From: an uncultured Bacteroidota bacterium
GTDB taxonomy: Bacteria; Bacteroidota; Bacteroidia; B-17B0; Aurantibacillaceae
Direction of reading: 5' to 3'
Length of the DNA: 64,000 nt
NCBI GenBank assembly: GCA_937873155.1
Contig: CALMVZ010000027.1
Location: 248,001-312,000, forward strand
Position 1 is the stretch's first letter; every line of letters starts with the position of its first letter. A model generated the notes under the pieces. That model did not search any database. It was given only the letters and a program-made list of their open reading frames with translations, and was not told where the DNA came from. Positions 8,689-15,849 of the stretch are shown here, piece after piece. The position numbers were made by a program, and so were the translations under genes.

Positions 8689-10431
8689 TTAAAACAGGGC
8701 TGTTAATCCAAAGTGGATCTTTCCGGAACGGACATCTAACCCATTGCCTTTCTGGCTGCCCAGAGCATAATTCAGGGAGAAGATCCCTGCTTTTGTATCG
8801 AAATTTATGCCCGCCCCAACGCTGTAAGGCATGTCACTAGTGTAAGTTCCGGAGCTGTTGTTCTCGTACCAGGCCCCTTCGGCAAATAAAAGGATGTGTG
8901 AATTTTGACCGAACAAAAAGCGGTATTCTAAAGTTGGAATTGCATAAGTAGAGGCAAAGATACTTTCTTCATCAAAACCTCTTAAGGTCCGTAAACCGCC
9001 GATACGAAATAATTCATTCTTAAAAACAGGCGCGCTTCCAAAAACAGTTCCGTATTGGGCCCCCATCCTTACAACATTATTACCTGAAACCTGTATAAAT
9101 AAATTCACATCGCCCTCACTTTGGTATTGCGTTGACTTCAGTTGCAGATTTCTATAGGCAAGGTCATTGACCTTCGAATTCTTTTTTATCGTTTTGTTTC
9201 CTGTTTGCCCCTTGACGTTGATCGCGAAACCTTTATGCGGATTGAAACGGTAATCTAATTTTTCAAAGGATAAACCCAGACCGTAAGATTGCGTACTCAC
9301 ATCAGCGTAATCAGGTAGAACTGTAATGGCGGAAAGCCCGGAAGTTGATAATAAGCTAGCGGTCCGTTGCTTGTAAAACACTTTCACATTATTCAGCCCG
9401 CTGAAATAATATTGCAAGCCGATGTCATTATTTACATCAATGAACGAAGTATCCTTTTTGTAAATTTTTAATGCATAATCAACACCTATTGGCGTTCCCA
9501 AAATGTAAGGATAAATGACCCGTCCTTTAAAATCCTGGGTCTGTGTTTGCAATCTTCTCCAGTTGAGGTCAAATGTTTCCCCGCTTCTGAAAATGGTATT
9601 AACTAATCGTATCTTCACATCACCGGTGAAAACTGTTTTTCCTGTTTTGTTATCAGGCAATATACCAATGATCCCATCGAACTGAGAGGCATTTTTCTTT
9701 CCTAAAAATAAATATAACTTATTTTGTTTCTCGTAGAACCGTAATTCCTGTCCGCGCTGTTCAGTTAAAAAAGGAAGCTGTTTTATTTTTTTCGACATCG
9801 ATCTGAACGCCGCTTCATTGTACAACATTTGCGGGTGGATCCCTAAATAACGGTATAGGAAAAGCTTACTTATTTTAGCATCACCTTTCACGATAATGCT
9901 GTCGATCTTTATCATTTTATTCCTGTTCACATTCAGTACTGCAGACAAGGAATTACCCTCAACAGTTACGCTATCAAGCGTAAGCGAAGCAAAAGGATAA
10001 CCGTTATTCTCGTAATAAGTAATGGTTCTTTCGATCAGTTTTGCGGCTTGCGAAAAACTGAAAGCTTTATTGGTATATAATTTTTCACTGTATCCTGATC
10101 GGGACACCACATCCATATTCGCATTCCCTTTTTTAAGTTTAGCCCATTTGAATTTTTGCCCTATCCGCAGTGAATAGATCTTGTTCAGCGAATCCCCTTT
10201 CTTCGAATCAATATCAGCTAACAAATAACCTTGGGAACGGAGATCAGTTAAGATGGCATTTACACTTCTGGTCAGTTCTTTCTCAGTCTTGTATCTTTCT
10301 TTATACTTTATATATTTGAAAAGCTTAACAGAATCACTGTTCACCAGCTTTAAAGTAAAGGATGGTCCGCCTGAAGCAGGGTTTTGTCCGTTTAACGTGT
10401 TAAACCAGACAAAGGCCAAAACGAGGCACAT
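8689..10431 (-). CDS. BamA/TamA-type (Omp85) outer membrane protein
   Basis: 580 residues from the ATG at 10431. The frame can be extended to a GTG at 10452, but those codons fall in a dispersed repeat (TTCGACAAGCTCA), so the ATG is preferred. A signal peptide is followed by periplasmic POTRA-like modules (about 25-250, with KIDSIIVKGD.KISKLFLYRYLG) and a C-terminal beta-barrel with the Omp85 signature GGLRTLRGFDEES and a closing strand ending GLTALF. Omp85 proteins insert or export outer membrane proteins. At 580 residues it is shorter than BamA (about 800) and nearer to TamA- or patatin-like-barrel types. Cargo is unknown. Confidence 0.85.
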   Translation of the reverse strand: MCLVLAFVWFNTLNGQNPASGGPSFTLKLVNSDSVKLFKYIKYKERYKTEKELTRSVNAILTDLRSQGYLLADIDSKKGDSLNKIYSLRIGQKFKWAKLKKGNANMDVVSRSGYSEKLYTNKAFSFSQAAKLIERTITYYENNGYPFASLTLDSVTVEGNSLSAVLNVNRNKMIKIDSIIVKGDAKISKLFLYRYLGIHPQMLYNEAAFRSMSKKIKQLPFLTEQRGQELRFYEKQNKLYLFLGKKNASQFDGIIGILPDNKTGKTVFTGDVKIRLVNTIFRSGETFDLNWRRLQTQTQDFKGRVIYPYILGTPIGVDYALKIYKKDTSFIDVNNDIGLQYYFSGLNNVKVFYKQRTASLLSTSGLSAITVLPDYADVSTQSYGLGLSFEKLDYRFNPHKGFAINVKGQTGNKTIKKNSKVNDLAYRNLQLKSTQYQSEGDVNLFIQVSGNNVVRMGAQYGTVFGSAPVFKNELFRIGGLRTLRGFDEESIFASTYAIPTLEYRFLFGQNSHILLFAEGAWYENNSSGTYTSDMPYSVGAGINFDTKAGIFSLNYALGSQKGNGLDVRSGKIHFGLTALF

Positions 10432-10435
10432 ATAT

Positions 10436-10448
10436 TTCGACAAGCTCA
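10436..10448. repeat. TTCGACAAGCTCA dispersed element
   Basis: Member of a short dispersed family TTCGAC-A/T-N-GCTCA found also at 12113-12136, 15827-15840, 50761-50779 and 56941-56955 in this window. It covers the extra N-terminal codons of the longest frame of the Omp85 gene, which argues against the GTG start there. Confidence 0.45.
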
Positions 10449-10465
10449 CCACAAGTATTTATGAC

Positions 10466-10492
10466 GAAGGCATCCCTACGGGAAAAGCCTTC
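10466..10492. repeat. Hairpin between divergent genes
   Basis: GAAGGC (10466-10471) pairs with GCCTTC (10487-10492), with an inner TCCC/GGGA stem. It sits between the divergent Omp85 and T9SS genes, so it is not a simple terminator. It may be a mobile palindromic repeat or a leader structure. Confidence 0.4.
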
Positions 10493-10575
10493 AGGGGCAT
10501 ATTTTCCCTTAAATTACTAATAATACTTAACGCTTATTTGCCAAATTTTATTACATTTATTGAAAATTTTACAGA

Positions 10576-11679
10576 ATGAAAAAACTATTACCCGCAATTT
10601 TTGTTCTCAGTGCATTTTTATCTGATGCACAGATCACCATTACAAGCAGCAATATGCCTTCTTTGGGCGATTCGGCAAGGGTTTCTTTACCAAACATATT
10701 ATCCTTATTGGATGCTTCAAATACGGATTACCAGACCACGGGCTCCAATTATTTCTGGGATTTTACAAACATGAACACTAATGAGCAAACGGTGCGTCAG
10801 TTCATAGCGCCTCCGGGTTTGTTTTCTTTCTATTTTTTCCCTCCTAGGTTTGGCGAGAAAGTTCTTGATTCAGTTCCTTTGCCTGCAATTCCTGTGGGAA
10901 GTCTGACTTTAGTGATCAAAGACGTACATAATTTTTACAAAAAGAATTCTACAACTTCTTATAACAATGTAGGTACAGGGATGATGGTTTCAGGAATCCC
11001 TTTAGGAGCAACAGCTCAGGCCGGGGATGAAGATGAATTGTATAAATTCCCTTTGAATTATGGCGACAGGGATTCAACCACTTTCAGTTTTGCTACACCT
11101 ACCACTACTTTAATTCCGTTTAAATATAAAAAGCACGGATATCGCATAACAGAAGTGGATGGCTGGGGATATGTAAGCACGCCTTACGGCACTGAACCTT
11201 GTATCCGTGTTGTATCAACACAATACGCGACAGATTCTATCATTATAACCAATCCGCCTTTTTCACTTCCTTTTCCGAATGTTGTACGTACTTACCAGTG
11301 GTTAACTTTAGGAGAGAAAGTTCCTTATTTTGAAGTGAACGGAAGTATGTTTGGATCAACTTTCACACCAACAGAAGTGCGTTACCGCGATAAAGCACGT
11401 TCTTTTGTAGGTATAAAAGAGAACGAAAACCAACAATTGGCTGTTGCAATCTATCCGAATCCTGCGGTTAATGAATTGAACTTTGTGGTTGCAAAAAGCA
11501 AAGAACTGAACATCGAGATCTATTCTGCATCCGGACAATCGGTAATAAAAAAGTCAATTTCAAATACAGAAGTAATGAATAAGCACAGTATTGATATTTC
11601 TAAATTGGCCCAGGGCTTATATTCAGGAAGTTTGAGTGATGGCGAGACTGTTCAAAACTTTAAGTTCATTAAACAATAA
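10576..11679 (+). CDS. Secreted protein with T9SS type A sorting domain
   Basis: 367 residues. A short signal peptide (MKKLLPAIFVLSAFLSDAQ) is followed by about 260 residues of unrecognised beta-rich sequence (YFWDFTNMN near the start, a PLNYGDRDSTTFSF segment in the middle). The last 80 residues are a T9SS type A domain: VAIYPNPAVNELNF, LNIEIYSASGQSV, DISKLAQGLYSGSL, ending FKFIKQ. It should cross the outer membrane through T9SS and be attached to the surface or released. The N-terminal pattern is common in Bacteroidota T9SS proteins of unknown function. Confidence 0.88.
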   Translation: MKKLLPAIFVLSAFLSDAQITITSSNMPSLGDSARVSLPNILSLLDASNTDYQTTGSNYFWDFTNMNTNEQTVRQFIAPPGLFSFYFFPPRFGEKVLDSVPLPAIPVGSLTLVIKDVHNFYKKNSTTSYNNVGTGMMVSGIPLGATAQAGDEDELYKFPLNYGDRDSTTFSFATPTTTLIPFKYKKHGYRITEVDGWGYVSTPYGTEPCIRVVSTQYATDSIIITNPPFSLPFPNVVRTYQWLTLGEKVPYFEVNGSMFGSTFTPTEVRYRDKARSFVGIKENENQQLAVAIYPNPAVNELNFVVAKSKELNIEIYSASGQSVIKKSISNTEVMNKHSIDISKLAQGLYSGSLSDGETVQNFKFIKQ

Positions 11680-11735
11680 GGCTATTTTAAAAATTCCAAT
11701 TAAATTTTATTTTTACAGCATAAAATTAAAAACAT

Positions 11736-12104
11736 ATGTCACACGATAACCATAATCACAACGGCCACTCAGAACCAAAAAAAGTAGCATTCGGTACACC
11801 AATGCTCTTAGGTGCTATTACTGTATTTATTATTTTATGTTTTGTAAGCTTAGGCAATCCTTGTCATCATAAGGAAATGTGTTGTGAAGACGGTAAAGAA
11901 TGTTCAAAGGAATGTATGGAAGCTTGTGAAAAAGGTGACCATAGCAAGCATCCGGAAGCTACCGGTCACGAAGCAGGCCATGCTGCTGCAACTAAAGAAG
12001 AGCACGCTACAACTCCTGAAACGCCAGCAACTGAAACAACTGCTACAGATTCGACAAAAGCTGAACCTGCAAAAGAAGAACACAAAGAAGAAGCTCATCA
12101 CTAG
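11736..12104 (+). CDS. Single-pass membrane protein with His- and Cys-rich segments
   Basis: 122 residues of unknown family. The cytosolic-side start is histidine-rich (MSHDNHNHNGHS), followed by one membrane helix (about 23-41, MLLGAITVFIILCFVSLG), then a cysteine cluster (CHHKEMCCEDGKECSKECMEAC, about 43-64) and a low-complexity tail of His, Glu, Thr and Ala (about 70-122) ending EEAHH. The clustered His and Cys suggest metal binding outside the membrane, an inference only. A dispersed palindrome and a strong terminator follow directly. Confidence 0.65.
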   Translation: MSHDNHNHNGHSEPKKVAFGTPMLLGAITVFIILCFVSLGNPCHHKEMCCEDGKECSKECMEACEKGDHSKHPEATGHEAGHAAATKEEHATTPETPATETTATDSTKAEPAKEEHKEEAHH

Positions 12105-12112
12105 TTTAAGTA

Positions 12113-12136
12113 GGTCCCTGAGCGTGTCGAAGGGCC
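12113..12136. repeat. Palindromic TGAGC..GTCGAA element
   Basis: An imperfect palindrome running from GGTCCC to GGGCC around TGAGCGTGTCGAA, placed nine bases after the stop of the His/Cys-rich gene. Same family as the element at 10436. Confidence 0.45.
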
Positions 12137-12151
12137 GGTATAAATAAATTT

Positions 12152-12188
12152 AACCCGCCCCAACAGGATTGTTGGGGCGGGTTTTTTC
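12152..12188 (+). terminator. Rho-independent terminator
   Basis: A 13-base stem AACCCGCCCCAAC (12152-12164), six-base loop, GTTGGGGCGGGTT (12171-12183) and a T-run. It ends the gene whose stop is at 12104. Confidence 0.92.
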
Positions 12189-12190
12189 TT

Positions 12191-12230
12191 TGTGTTCTTT
12201 GCGATATCCTTCGCATCTTTGCGTTTAAAC
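12191..12230 (+). repeat. Reiterated-word leader upstream of rnhA
   Basis: Near copies of the word CTTTGCG occur at short intervals (TTCTTTGCGATATC, CTTCGCAT, CTTTGCG), starting just after the terminator and ending about 25 bases before the rnhA ATG. The same words recur upstream of the proline dehydrogenase gene at 41.5 kb. Confidence 0.4.
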
Positions 12231-12254
12231 AATTGTGGCAGATATTAAAAACGA

Positions 12255-12734
12255 ATGACCGATACAATTCACATATATACTGATGGCGCGGCGAGCGGAA
12301 ATCCCGGTCCCGGCGGATATGGTGTTGTGATGTTATGGAAACAACACCGCAAAGAAATGAGCGAAGGTTTTCGTTTGACGACAAATAACAGGATGGAATT
12401 GTTATCTGTAATAGTTGCAATTGAAACTTTAAAAAAACCGGGATCAAATGTAATAGTACATTCCGATTCTAAATATGTGGTCGATTCAATAAATTTGAAA
12501 TGGTTGGATGGCTGGCAGCAGACAGGTTTCAAGAAAAAAGCTAATGTAGATCTGTGGCAACGCTTTTTAAAAGTGCGAAAAAAACACAACATCACTTTTA
12601 AATGGGTGAAAGGCCACGCGGATAATGTAGAAAATAACCGTTGCGATGAATTGGCAGTAGCAGCCTACAAAACAGGAAATTTAAAAATAGACGAAGGCTA
12701 CGAAGCCTCAAAAGACAACCTCCCATTGGAGTAA
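12255..12734 (+). CDS. rnhA: Ribonuclease HI
   Basis: 159 residues, the usual length. It cuts the RNA strand of RNA-DNA hybrids. All four acidic metal ligands are visible: Asp10 in IYTDGAASGNPGPGGYG, Glu48 in NNRMELL, Asp71 in VHSDSKYVV and Asp131 in NNRCDELA, plus the catalytic His121 in KWVKGHAD. The basic handle region GWQQTGFKKKANVDLWQ is present, as in E. coli-type enzymes. It is monocistronic, between a terminator and a hairpin repeat. Confidence 0.97.
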   Translation: MTDTIHIYTDGAASGNPGPGGYGVVMLWKQHRKEMSEGFRLTTNNRMELLSVIVAIETLKKPGSNVIVHSDSKYVVDSINLKWLDGWQQTGFKKKANVDLWQRFLKVRKKHNITFKWVKGHADNVENNRCDELAVAAYKTGNLKIDEGYEASKDNLPLE

Positions 12735-12741
12735 CGGAATG

Positions 12742-12773
12742 TCATGCTGCCCGCCGGAGGCGTAAGCAGCATC
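12742..12773. repeat. GTCATGCTG hairpin element
   Basis: ATGCTGC (12744-12750) pairs with GCAGCAT (12766-12772), with an inner CGCC/GGCG pair. It follows the rnhA stop by about ten bases. Related elements with the same outer words GTCATNCTGA and AGCATCT are at 14541, 42728 and 62557. Confidence 0.5.
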
Positions 12774-12831
12774 TAAAAAAAAGTTACGCTTTGTGTGTGA
12801 CTTTTTTGAATATCTTTATTATGATATTAAA

Positions 12832-13479
12832 ATGATACAGAAACTAAGCATACTCGTCCTCGCCCTCTTCCTTTGGGCATGTTCCCGCAAAGAAGGGAAG
12901 AATGAACCTGTTTCCAATTCCGAGAGAGTGGAAATAACTCCATTCAAGATCAATAAAGTAATATTAAAAGATACCCAACTGATCAAAACGATTTATGTCT
13001 GGGCCGATAGCGGTCAGATGTCGGTTGATGAATACAAATATAATTGGGGCAGGGATTATAAATTTTTAGATCACACACAATTCAGCGCTTTGCGTAAAGC
13101 CATGTGGGCTTTGGTGAAAAGTCCGGGCTCAAGAGTGTATGTTGATCCGACGGGAAAAGCAGCTACTCCACAGGAAGTAAAAGACAGGATCATTCAGTGC
13201 GGTATGATCGAAGAATCCAGTTTTGATGCAGAAGGAAATGAGATCATTCAATCTCGTATGAATTGCGATTCGATGAGTACGATACGTAATATTAACCAGA
13301 TCCGTTTTTTTGAATCCTGGTATTTCAATCCGAATAATAATATGATCGAACGCGACCTCTTAGGTTATTCGGTTCATGAATGGGTTGGTGATAAAAGCGC
13401 GTTCAGGGAATTATTTACAGTATTTGTAAATGATGAAGCATTAGAGAAATCAAAGAAATATTATTTTAGTAAACAATAA
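12832..13479 (+). CDS. Hypothetical lipoprotein, first of a tandem pair
   Basis: 215 residues from the ATG at 12832. The frame extends to 12793 but the internal methionine gives a clean lipoprotein signal, MIQKLSILVLALFLWAC (Cys17). It is clearly homologous to the next gene: both have RVEITPF or RIEIVPF after the spacer, a CDS..ESSFDAEGNE-like block, IRFFESWYFNPNNNMIE and a C-terminal SAFRELFTVFVNDEALEKSKKY. No known family is recognised. The two genes are separated by one base and form an operon. Confidence 0.7.
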   Translation: MIQKLSILVLALFLWACSRKEGKNEPVSNSERVEITPFKINKVILKDTQLIKTIYVWADSGQMSVDEYKYNWGRDYKFLDHTQFSALRKAMWALVKSPGSRVYVDPTGKAATPQEVKDRIIQCGMIEESSFDAEGNEIIQSRMNCDSMSTIRNINQIRFFESWYFNPNNNMIERDLLGYSVHEWVGDKSAFRELFTVFVNDEALEKSKKYYFSKQ

Positions 13480-13480
13480 C

Positions 13481-14077
13481 ATGAAGAAGATCATAACCAT
13501 ACTCGTTTTGCCGGTGATTTTCATTTCATGCGGAAGAAAACATAAGAACAGCAAAGCTGTTAAAGAAGAAAGAATAGAGATCGTCCCTTTTTATATAAAT
13601 GAAGTTTATACGCAAGACCTTCATTTCATAGATACGAATTTGTATTTGGTAGAACCCCAGGAATTTTTAAACAAAGAGCAATTTAAAACATTCAAGGAGG
13701 CGATCCGCGCTATGATCAAAGATCCTAAGTCCAGATTGCTTGATTCACCGTTACATGTATATTCCAAAGAAGAGCTGAAAGACCGTTTCTTCCGTTGCGA
13801 TTCTATAACGGAATCAAGTTTTGATGCTAACGGCAATGAAAATATTACAAGAAGATTTATGTGTGACAGCACTTCCGCCATCGACAATGCGGTACATATA
13901 AGGTTCTTTGAATCCTGGTATCTCAACACAAAAACAAATCTGATCGAAAAAGAAACTTTAGGTTACGCGGTGTGGAGCTACGTTCCAAGTAAAGAAGCGT
14001 TCCGTGAATTATTTGTTGTGTTCCGTGATGATAAAGCCATGGAGAAATGCAAACTCTACGAGTACGCGGATCAGTAA
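13481..14077 (+). CDS. Hypothetical lipoprotein, second of a tandem pair
   Basis: 198 residues with lipobox FISC (Cys17). Shares with its neighbour the blocks CDSITESSFDANGNENI, HIRFFESWYLNTKTNLIE and EAFRELFVVFRDDKAMEKCK. The conserved block order and equal length show a tandem gene duplication followed by moderate divergence. Function is unknown; the location should be a membrane face toward the periplasm or the cell surface. It ends two bases before the convergent lipoprotein gene. Confidence 0.7.
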   Translation: MKKIITILVLPVIFISCGRKHKNSKAVKEERIEIVPFYINEVYTQDLHFIDTNLYLVEPQEFLNKEQFKTFKEAIRAMIKDPKSRLLDSPLHVYSKEELKDRFFRCDSITESSFDANGNENITRRFMCDSTSAIDNAVHIRFFESWYLNTKTNLIEKETLGYAVWSYVPSKEAFRELFVVFRDDKAMEKCKLYEYADQ

Positions 14078-14079
14078 AA

Positions 14080-14514
14080 TTAATGCTTAAGCTTAACGTA
14101 ATAACTGGAACCGCCGTTCGTGACACTTAACCAAAATGAACTCTTGTCCAGTTTTTCAATCTTCCAGGTTTGATTGTCGCGAAAAAGATTCTTTTGTGGC
14201 ACGAAAACTTGTCCGATATCGTACGAATAAGAATTGATCGTTACATTTTTCTTTTTCTTGTCCAGCTTCCATTCGCCCTCGTATTGCTCATTGAATTTTA
14301 TGTCCTCATCCAATAATTCTATCCCTTCCTGGACATACATTTTAACATCGTCATAGGAAGTGGAATCGGTTCCGTTAACAGTGATCTGTTCCAGTTTCCA
14401 TTTACCGATCATCGCATTCTTCGGCGCCTTGAACCATAACTTATTCTCCGGATATTTTTTGCAGGACAAGAGAATAATAACAAATAAGAGGCTGTATACG
14501 GATAACGTTTTCAT
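14080..14514 (-). CDS. Hypothetical lipoprotein, lipocalin-like in outline
   Basis: 144 residues from the ATG at 14514; five further codons upstream are open, but MKTLSVYSLLFVIILLSC (Cys18) is the better signal. After KKYPENK the sequence reads NAMIGKWKLEQITVNGTD, and later YEGEWKLDKKKKNVTIN and WKIEKLDKSSFWLSV. The GKWKLE start and alternating strands resemble lipocalin-like lipoproteins common in Bacteroidota; this is an analogy, not a firm family call. Confidence 0.65.
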   Translation of the reverse strand: MKTLSVYSLLFVIILLSCKKYPENKLWFKAPKNAMIGKWKLEQITVNGTDSTSYDDVKMYVQEGIELLDEDIKFNEQYEGEWKLDKKKKNVTINSYSYDIGQVFVPQKNLFRDNQTWKIEKLDKSSFWLSVTNGGSSYYVKLKH

Positions 14515-14540
14515 TCTAAAATTTTTCAATTTGACCCGTG

Positions 14541-14566
14541 GTCATTCTGAACTTGTTTCAGTATCT
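14541..14566. repeat. GTCATTCTGA...TCAGTATCT element
   Basis: Short inverted repeat (TCTGAAC and GTTTCAG) of the same family as 12742, 42728 and 62557. It touches the last codon of the dihydroorotase-like gene and lies upstream of the lipoprotein gene. Confidence 0.45.
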
Positions 14567-15824
14567 AATTCCAGTACGCTTTGTTGTTATTTATAGAACC
14601 GATCACTTTCCCTTGCAGGTTTTTTCCTGTGAAAGGAGAGTTCTTTGATTTTGAAAGAATTTCTTTTTCTGTCAGCGAAGTTTCACCATTGGTGGTGAAG
14701 AGAGTCAGGTTCGCTTTTTCGCCTTCTTCTAGTTTCGGTAATTCTAATCCTAAGATCTTATATGGATTTGTAGTAAGTGTTTCAATTAAATTCTCGCTTT
14801 CACCTTTCAGTGCAGTGTTGGCTGTTAAGAATGCAGTTTGTAAAGCTATGATACCGTTATCTGCCAGGTCAAATTCAAGATCTTTACATTCTATATCCTG
14901 CGGTCTGTGATCACTCACCACCACATCTATAATTCCATTCTCTAATGCTTTGCGGACAGCTTCCACATCTTTTTTACTTCTCAGCGGAGGATTCACTTTG
15001 TAATTCGTATCGAAATCCGCAAGAACCGAATCATCCAGCAGTAAGTTGTGCGCAGCCACGCCGCAGGTAATTTGCAGGCCGTTAGCTTTTGCTTTTTTGA
15101 TCAATTCCACACTTCCTTTAGTGCTGATGGTCGGGATATGTAATTTTCCGCCCGCGTATTCCAAAACAGAAATATTTCTTTGTAACATTATTTCTTCTGC
15201 AAGAGCAGGAGAGCCTTTTAATCCTAAACTCGTTGAGGTTTCACCTTCATTCATTTGTCCGCCATGCGAAATGCTTTTATCATCGCAGTGCGTGATGATG
15301 AAACTGTTGATGTTATCAGCGTACTGAAGTGCTCTTAATACAAGTCCTGCATCTTTCACAGGTGTTTTGTAATCGCTATAAGCAACTGCACCCGCCAGTT
15401 TCATGTCGTACATTTCCGAAAGGTCTTTTCCTTCCTGGTTCTGGCTCAAAGTCCCGATCGGGTAAACATTTACTAAATTGTTTTTCGCGCGGTTGATCAC
15501 GTATTCAATTTGCGCTTTGTTATGGAGTGGGGGATTAGTTCCGCTTACCACACACACCGCAGTAAATCCTCCGGCTGCTGCGGCTTTTAATCCGCTTTCC
15601 AGGTCTTCTTTATGTTCAAATCCGGGATCGCAAAAATTCGCCTGCATGTCTAACCAGCCGACAGAGACCATAAGGCCTTTCTCTTCGATGGTCTTTACAT
15701 CCCTTGCTTTAATTTCTTTATTGATCTGTGTGATGGTTCCGTTTTCAATTAATAGGTCAACGGTTTTGTTATGGAAGCTGCTTTGGGGGCAGATGACTTT
15801 AGCTTGCTTGATTAATACATTCAT
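14565..15824 (-). CDS. Dihydroorotase-like amidohydrolase with missing metal ligands
   Basis: 419 residues, with the full length and block order of class I dihydroorotase (step 3 of pyrimidine synthesis, carbamoyl aspartate to dihydroorotate). Recognisable blocks are GWLDM....CDPGFEHKEDLESGLKAAAAGGFT, ITHCDDKSISHGGQMNEG, PALAEE, GSVELIKKAKANGL, a VNPPLRS segment and SDHRPQDIECK. However the HxH metal motif is Gln61-Ala-Asn63, the expected HVST is PTIST, and TPHH is AAHN. It may be a non-catalytic partner or paralogue, as with pseudo-dihydroorotases bound to aspartate transcarbamoylase, or have changed chemistry. Confidence 0.8.
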   Translation of the reverse strand: MNVLIKQAKVICPQSSFHNKTVDLLIENGTITQINKEIKARDVKTIEEKGLMVSVGWLDMQANFCDPGFEHKEDLESGLKAAAAGGFTAVCVVSGTNPPLHNKAQIEYVINRAKNNLVNVYPIGTLSQNQEGKDLSEMYDMKLAGAVAYSDYKTPVKDAGLVLRALQYADNINSFIITHCDDKSISHGGQMNEGETSTSLGLKGSPALAEEIMLQRNISVLEYAGGKLHIPTISTKGSVELIKKAKANGLQITCGVAAHNLLLDDSVLADFDTNYKVNPPLRSKKDVEAVRKALENGIIDVVVSDHRPQDIECKDLEFDLADNGIIALQTAFLTANTALKGESENLIETLTTNPYKILGLELPKLEEGEKANLTLFTTNGETSLTEKEILSKSKNSPFTGKNLQGKVIGSINNNKAYWN

Positions 15825-15826
15825 GT

Positions 15827-15840
15827 TTCGGCTACGCTCA
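15827..15840. repeat. TTCGGCTACGCTCA element
   Basis: Variant of the TTCGAC..GCTCA family, immediately upstream of the ATG at 15824 of the dihydroorotase-like gene and between it and the BatA-domain gene. Confidence 0.4.
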
Positions 15841-15849
15841 ACACAAGTT

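Noticed and set aside
8689-10452. Upstream GTG start of the Omp85 gene
   Set aside because: The added seven codons fall into a dispersed repeat element; the ATG at 10431 gives a signal peptide.
11884-12147. Second frame inside the His/Cys-rich gene
   Set aside because: Lysine-rich out-of-frame reading; the first frame has a membrane helix and clear metal-type segments.
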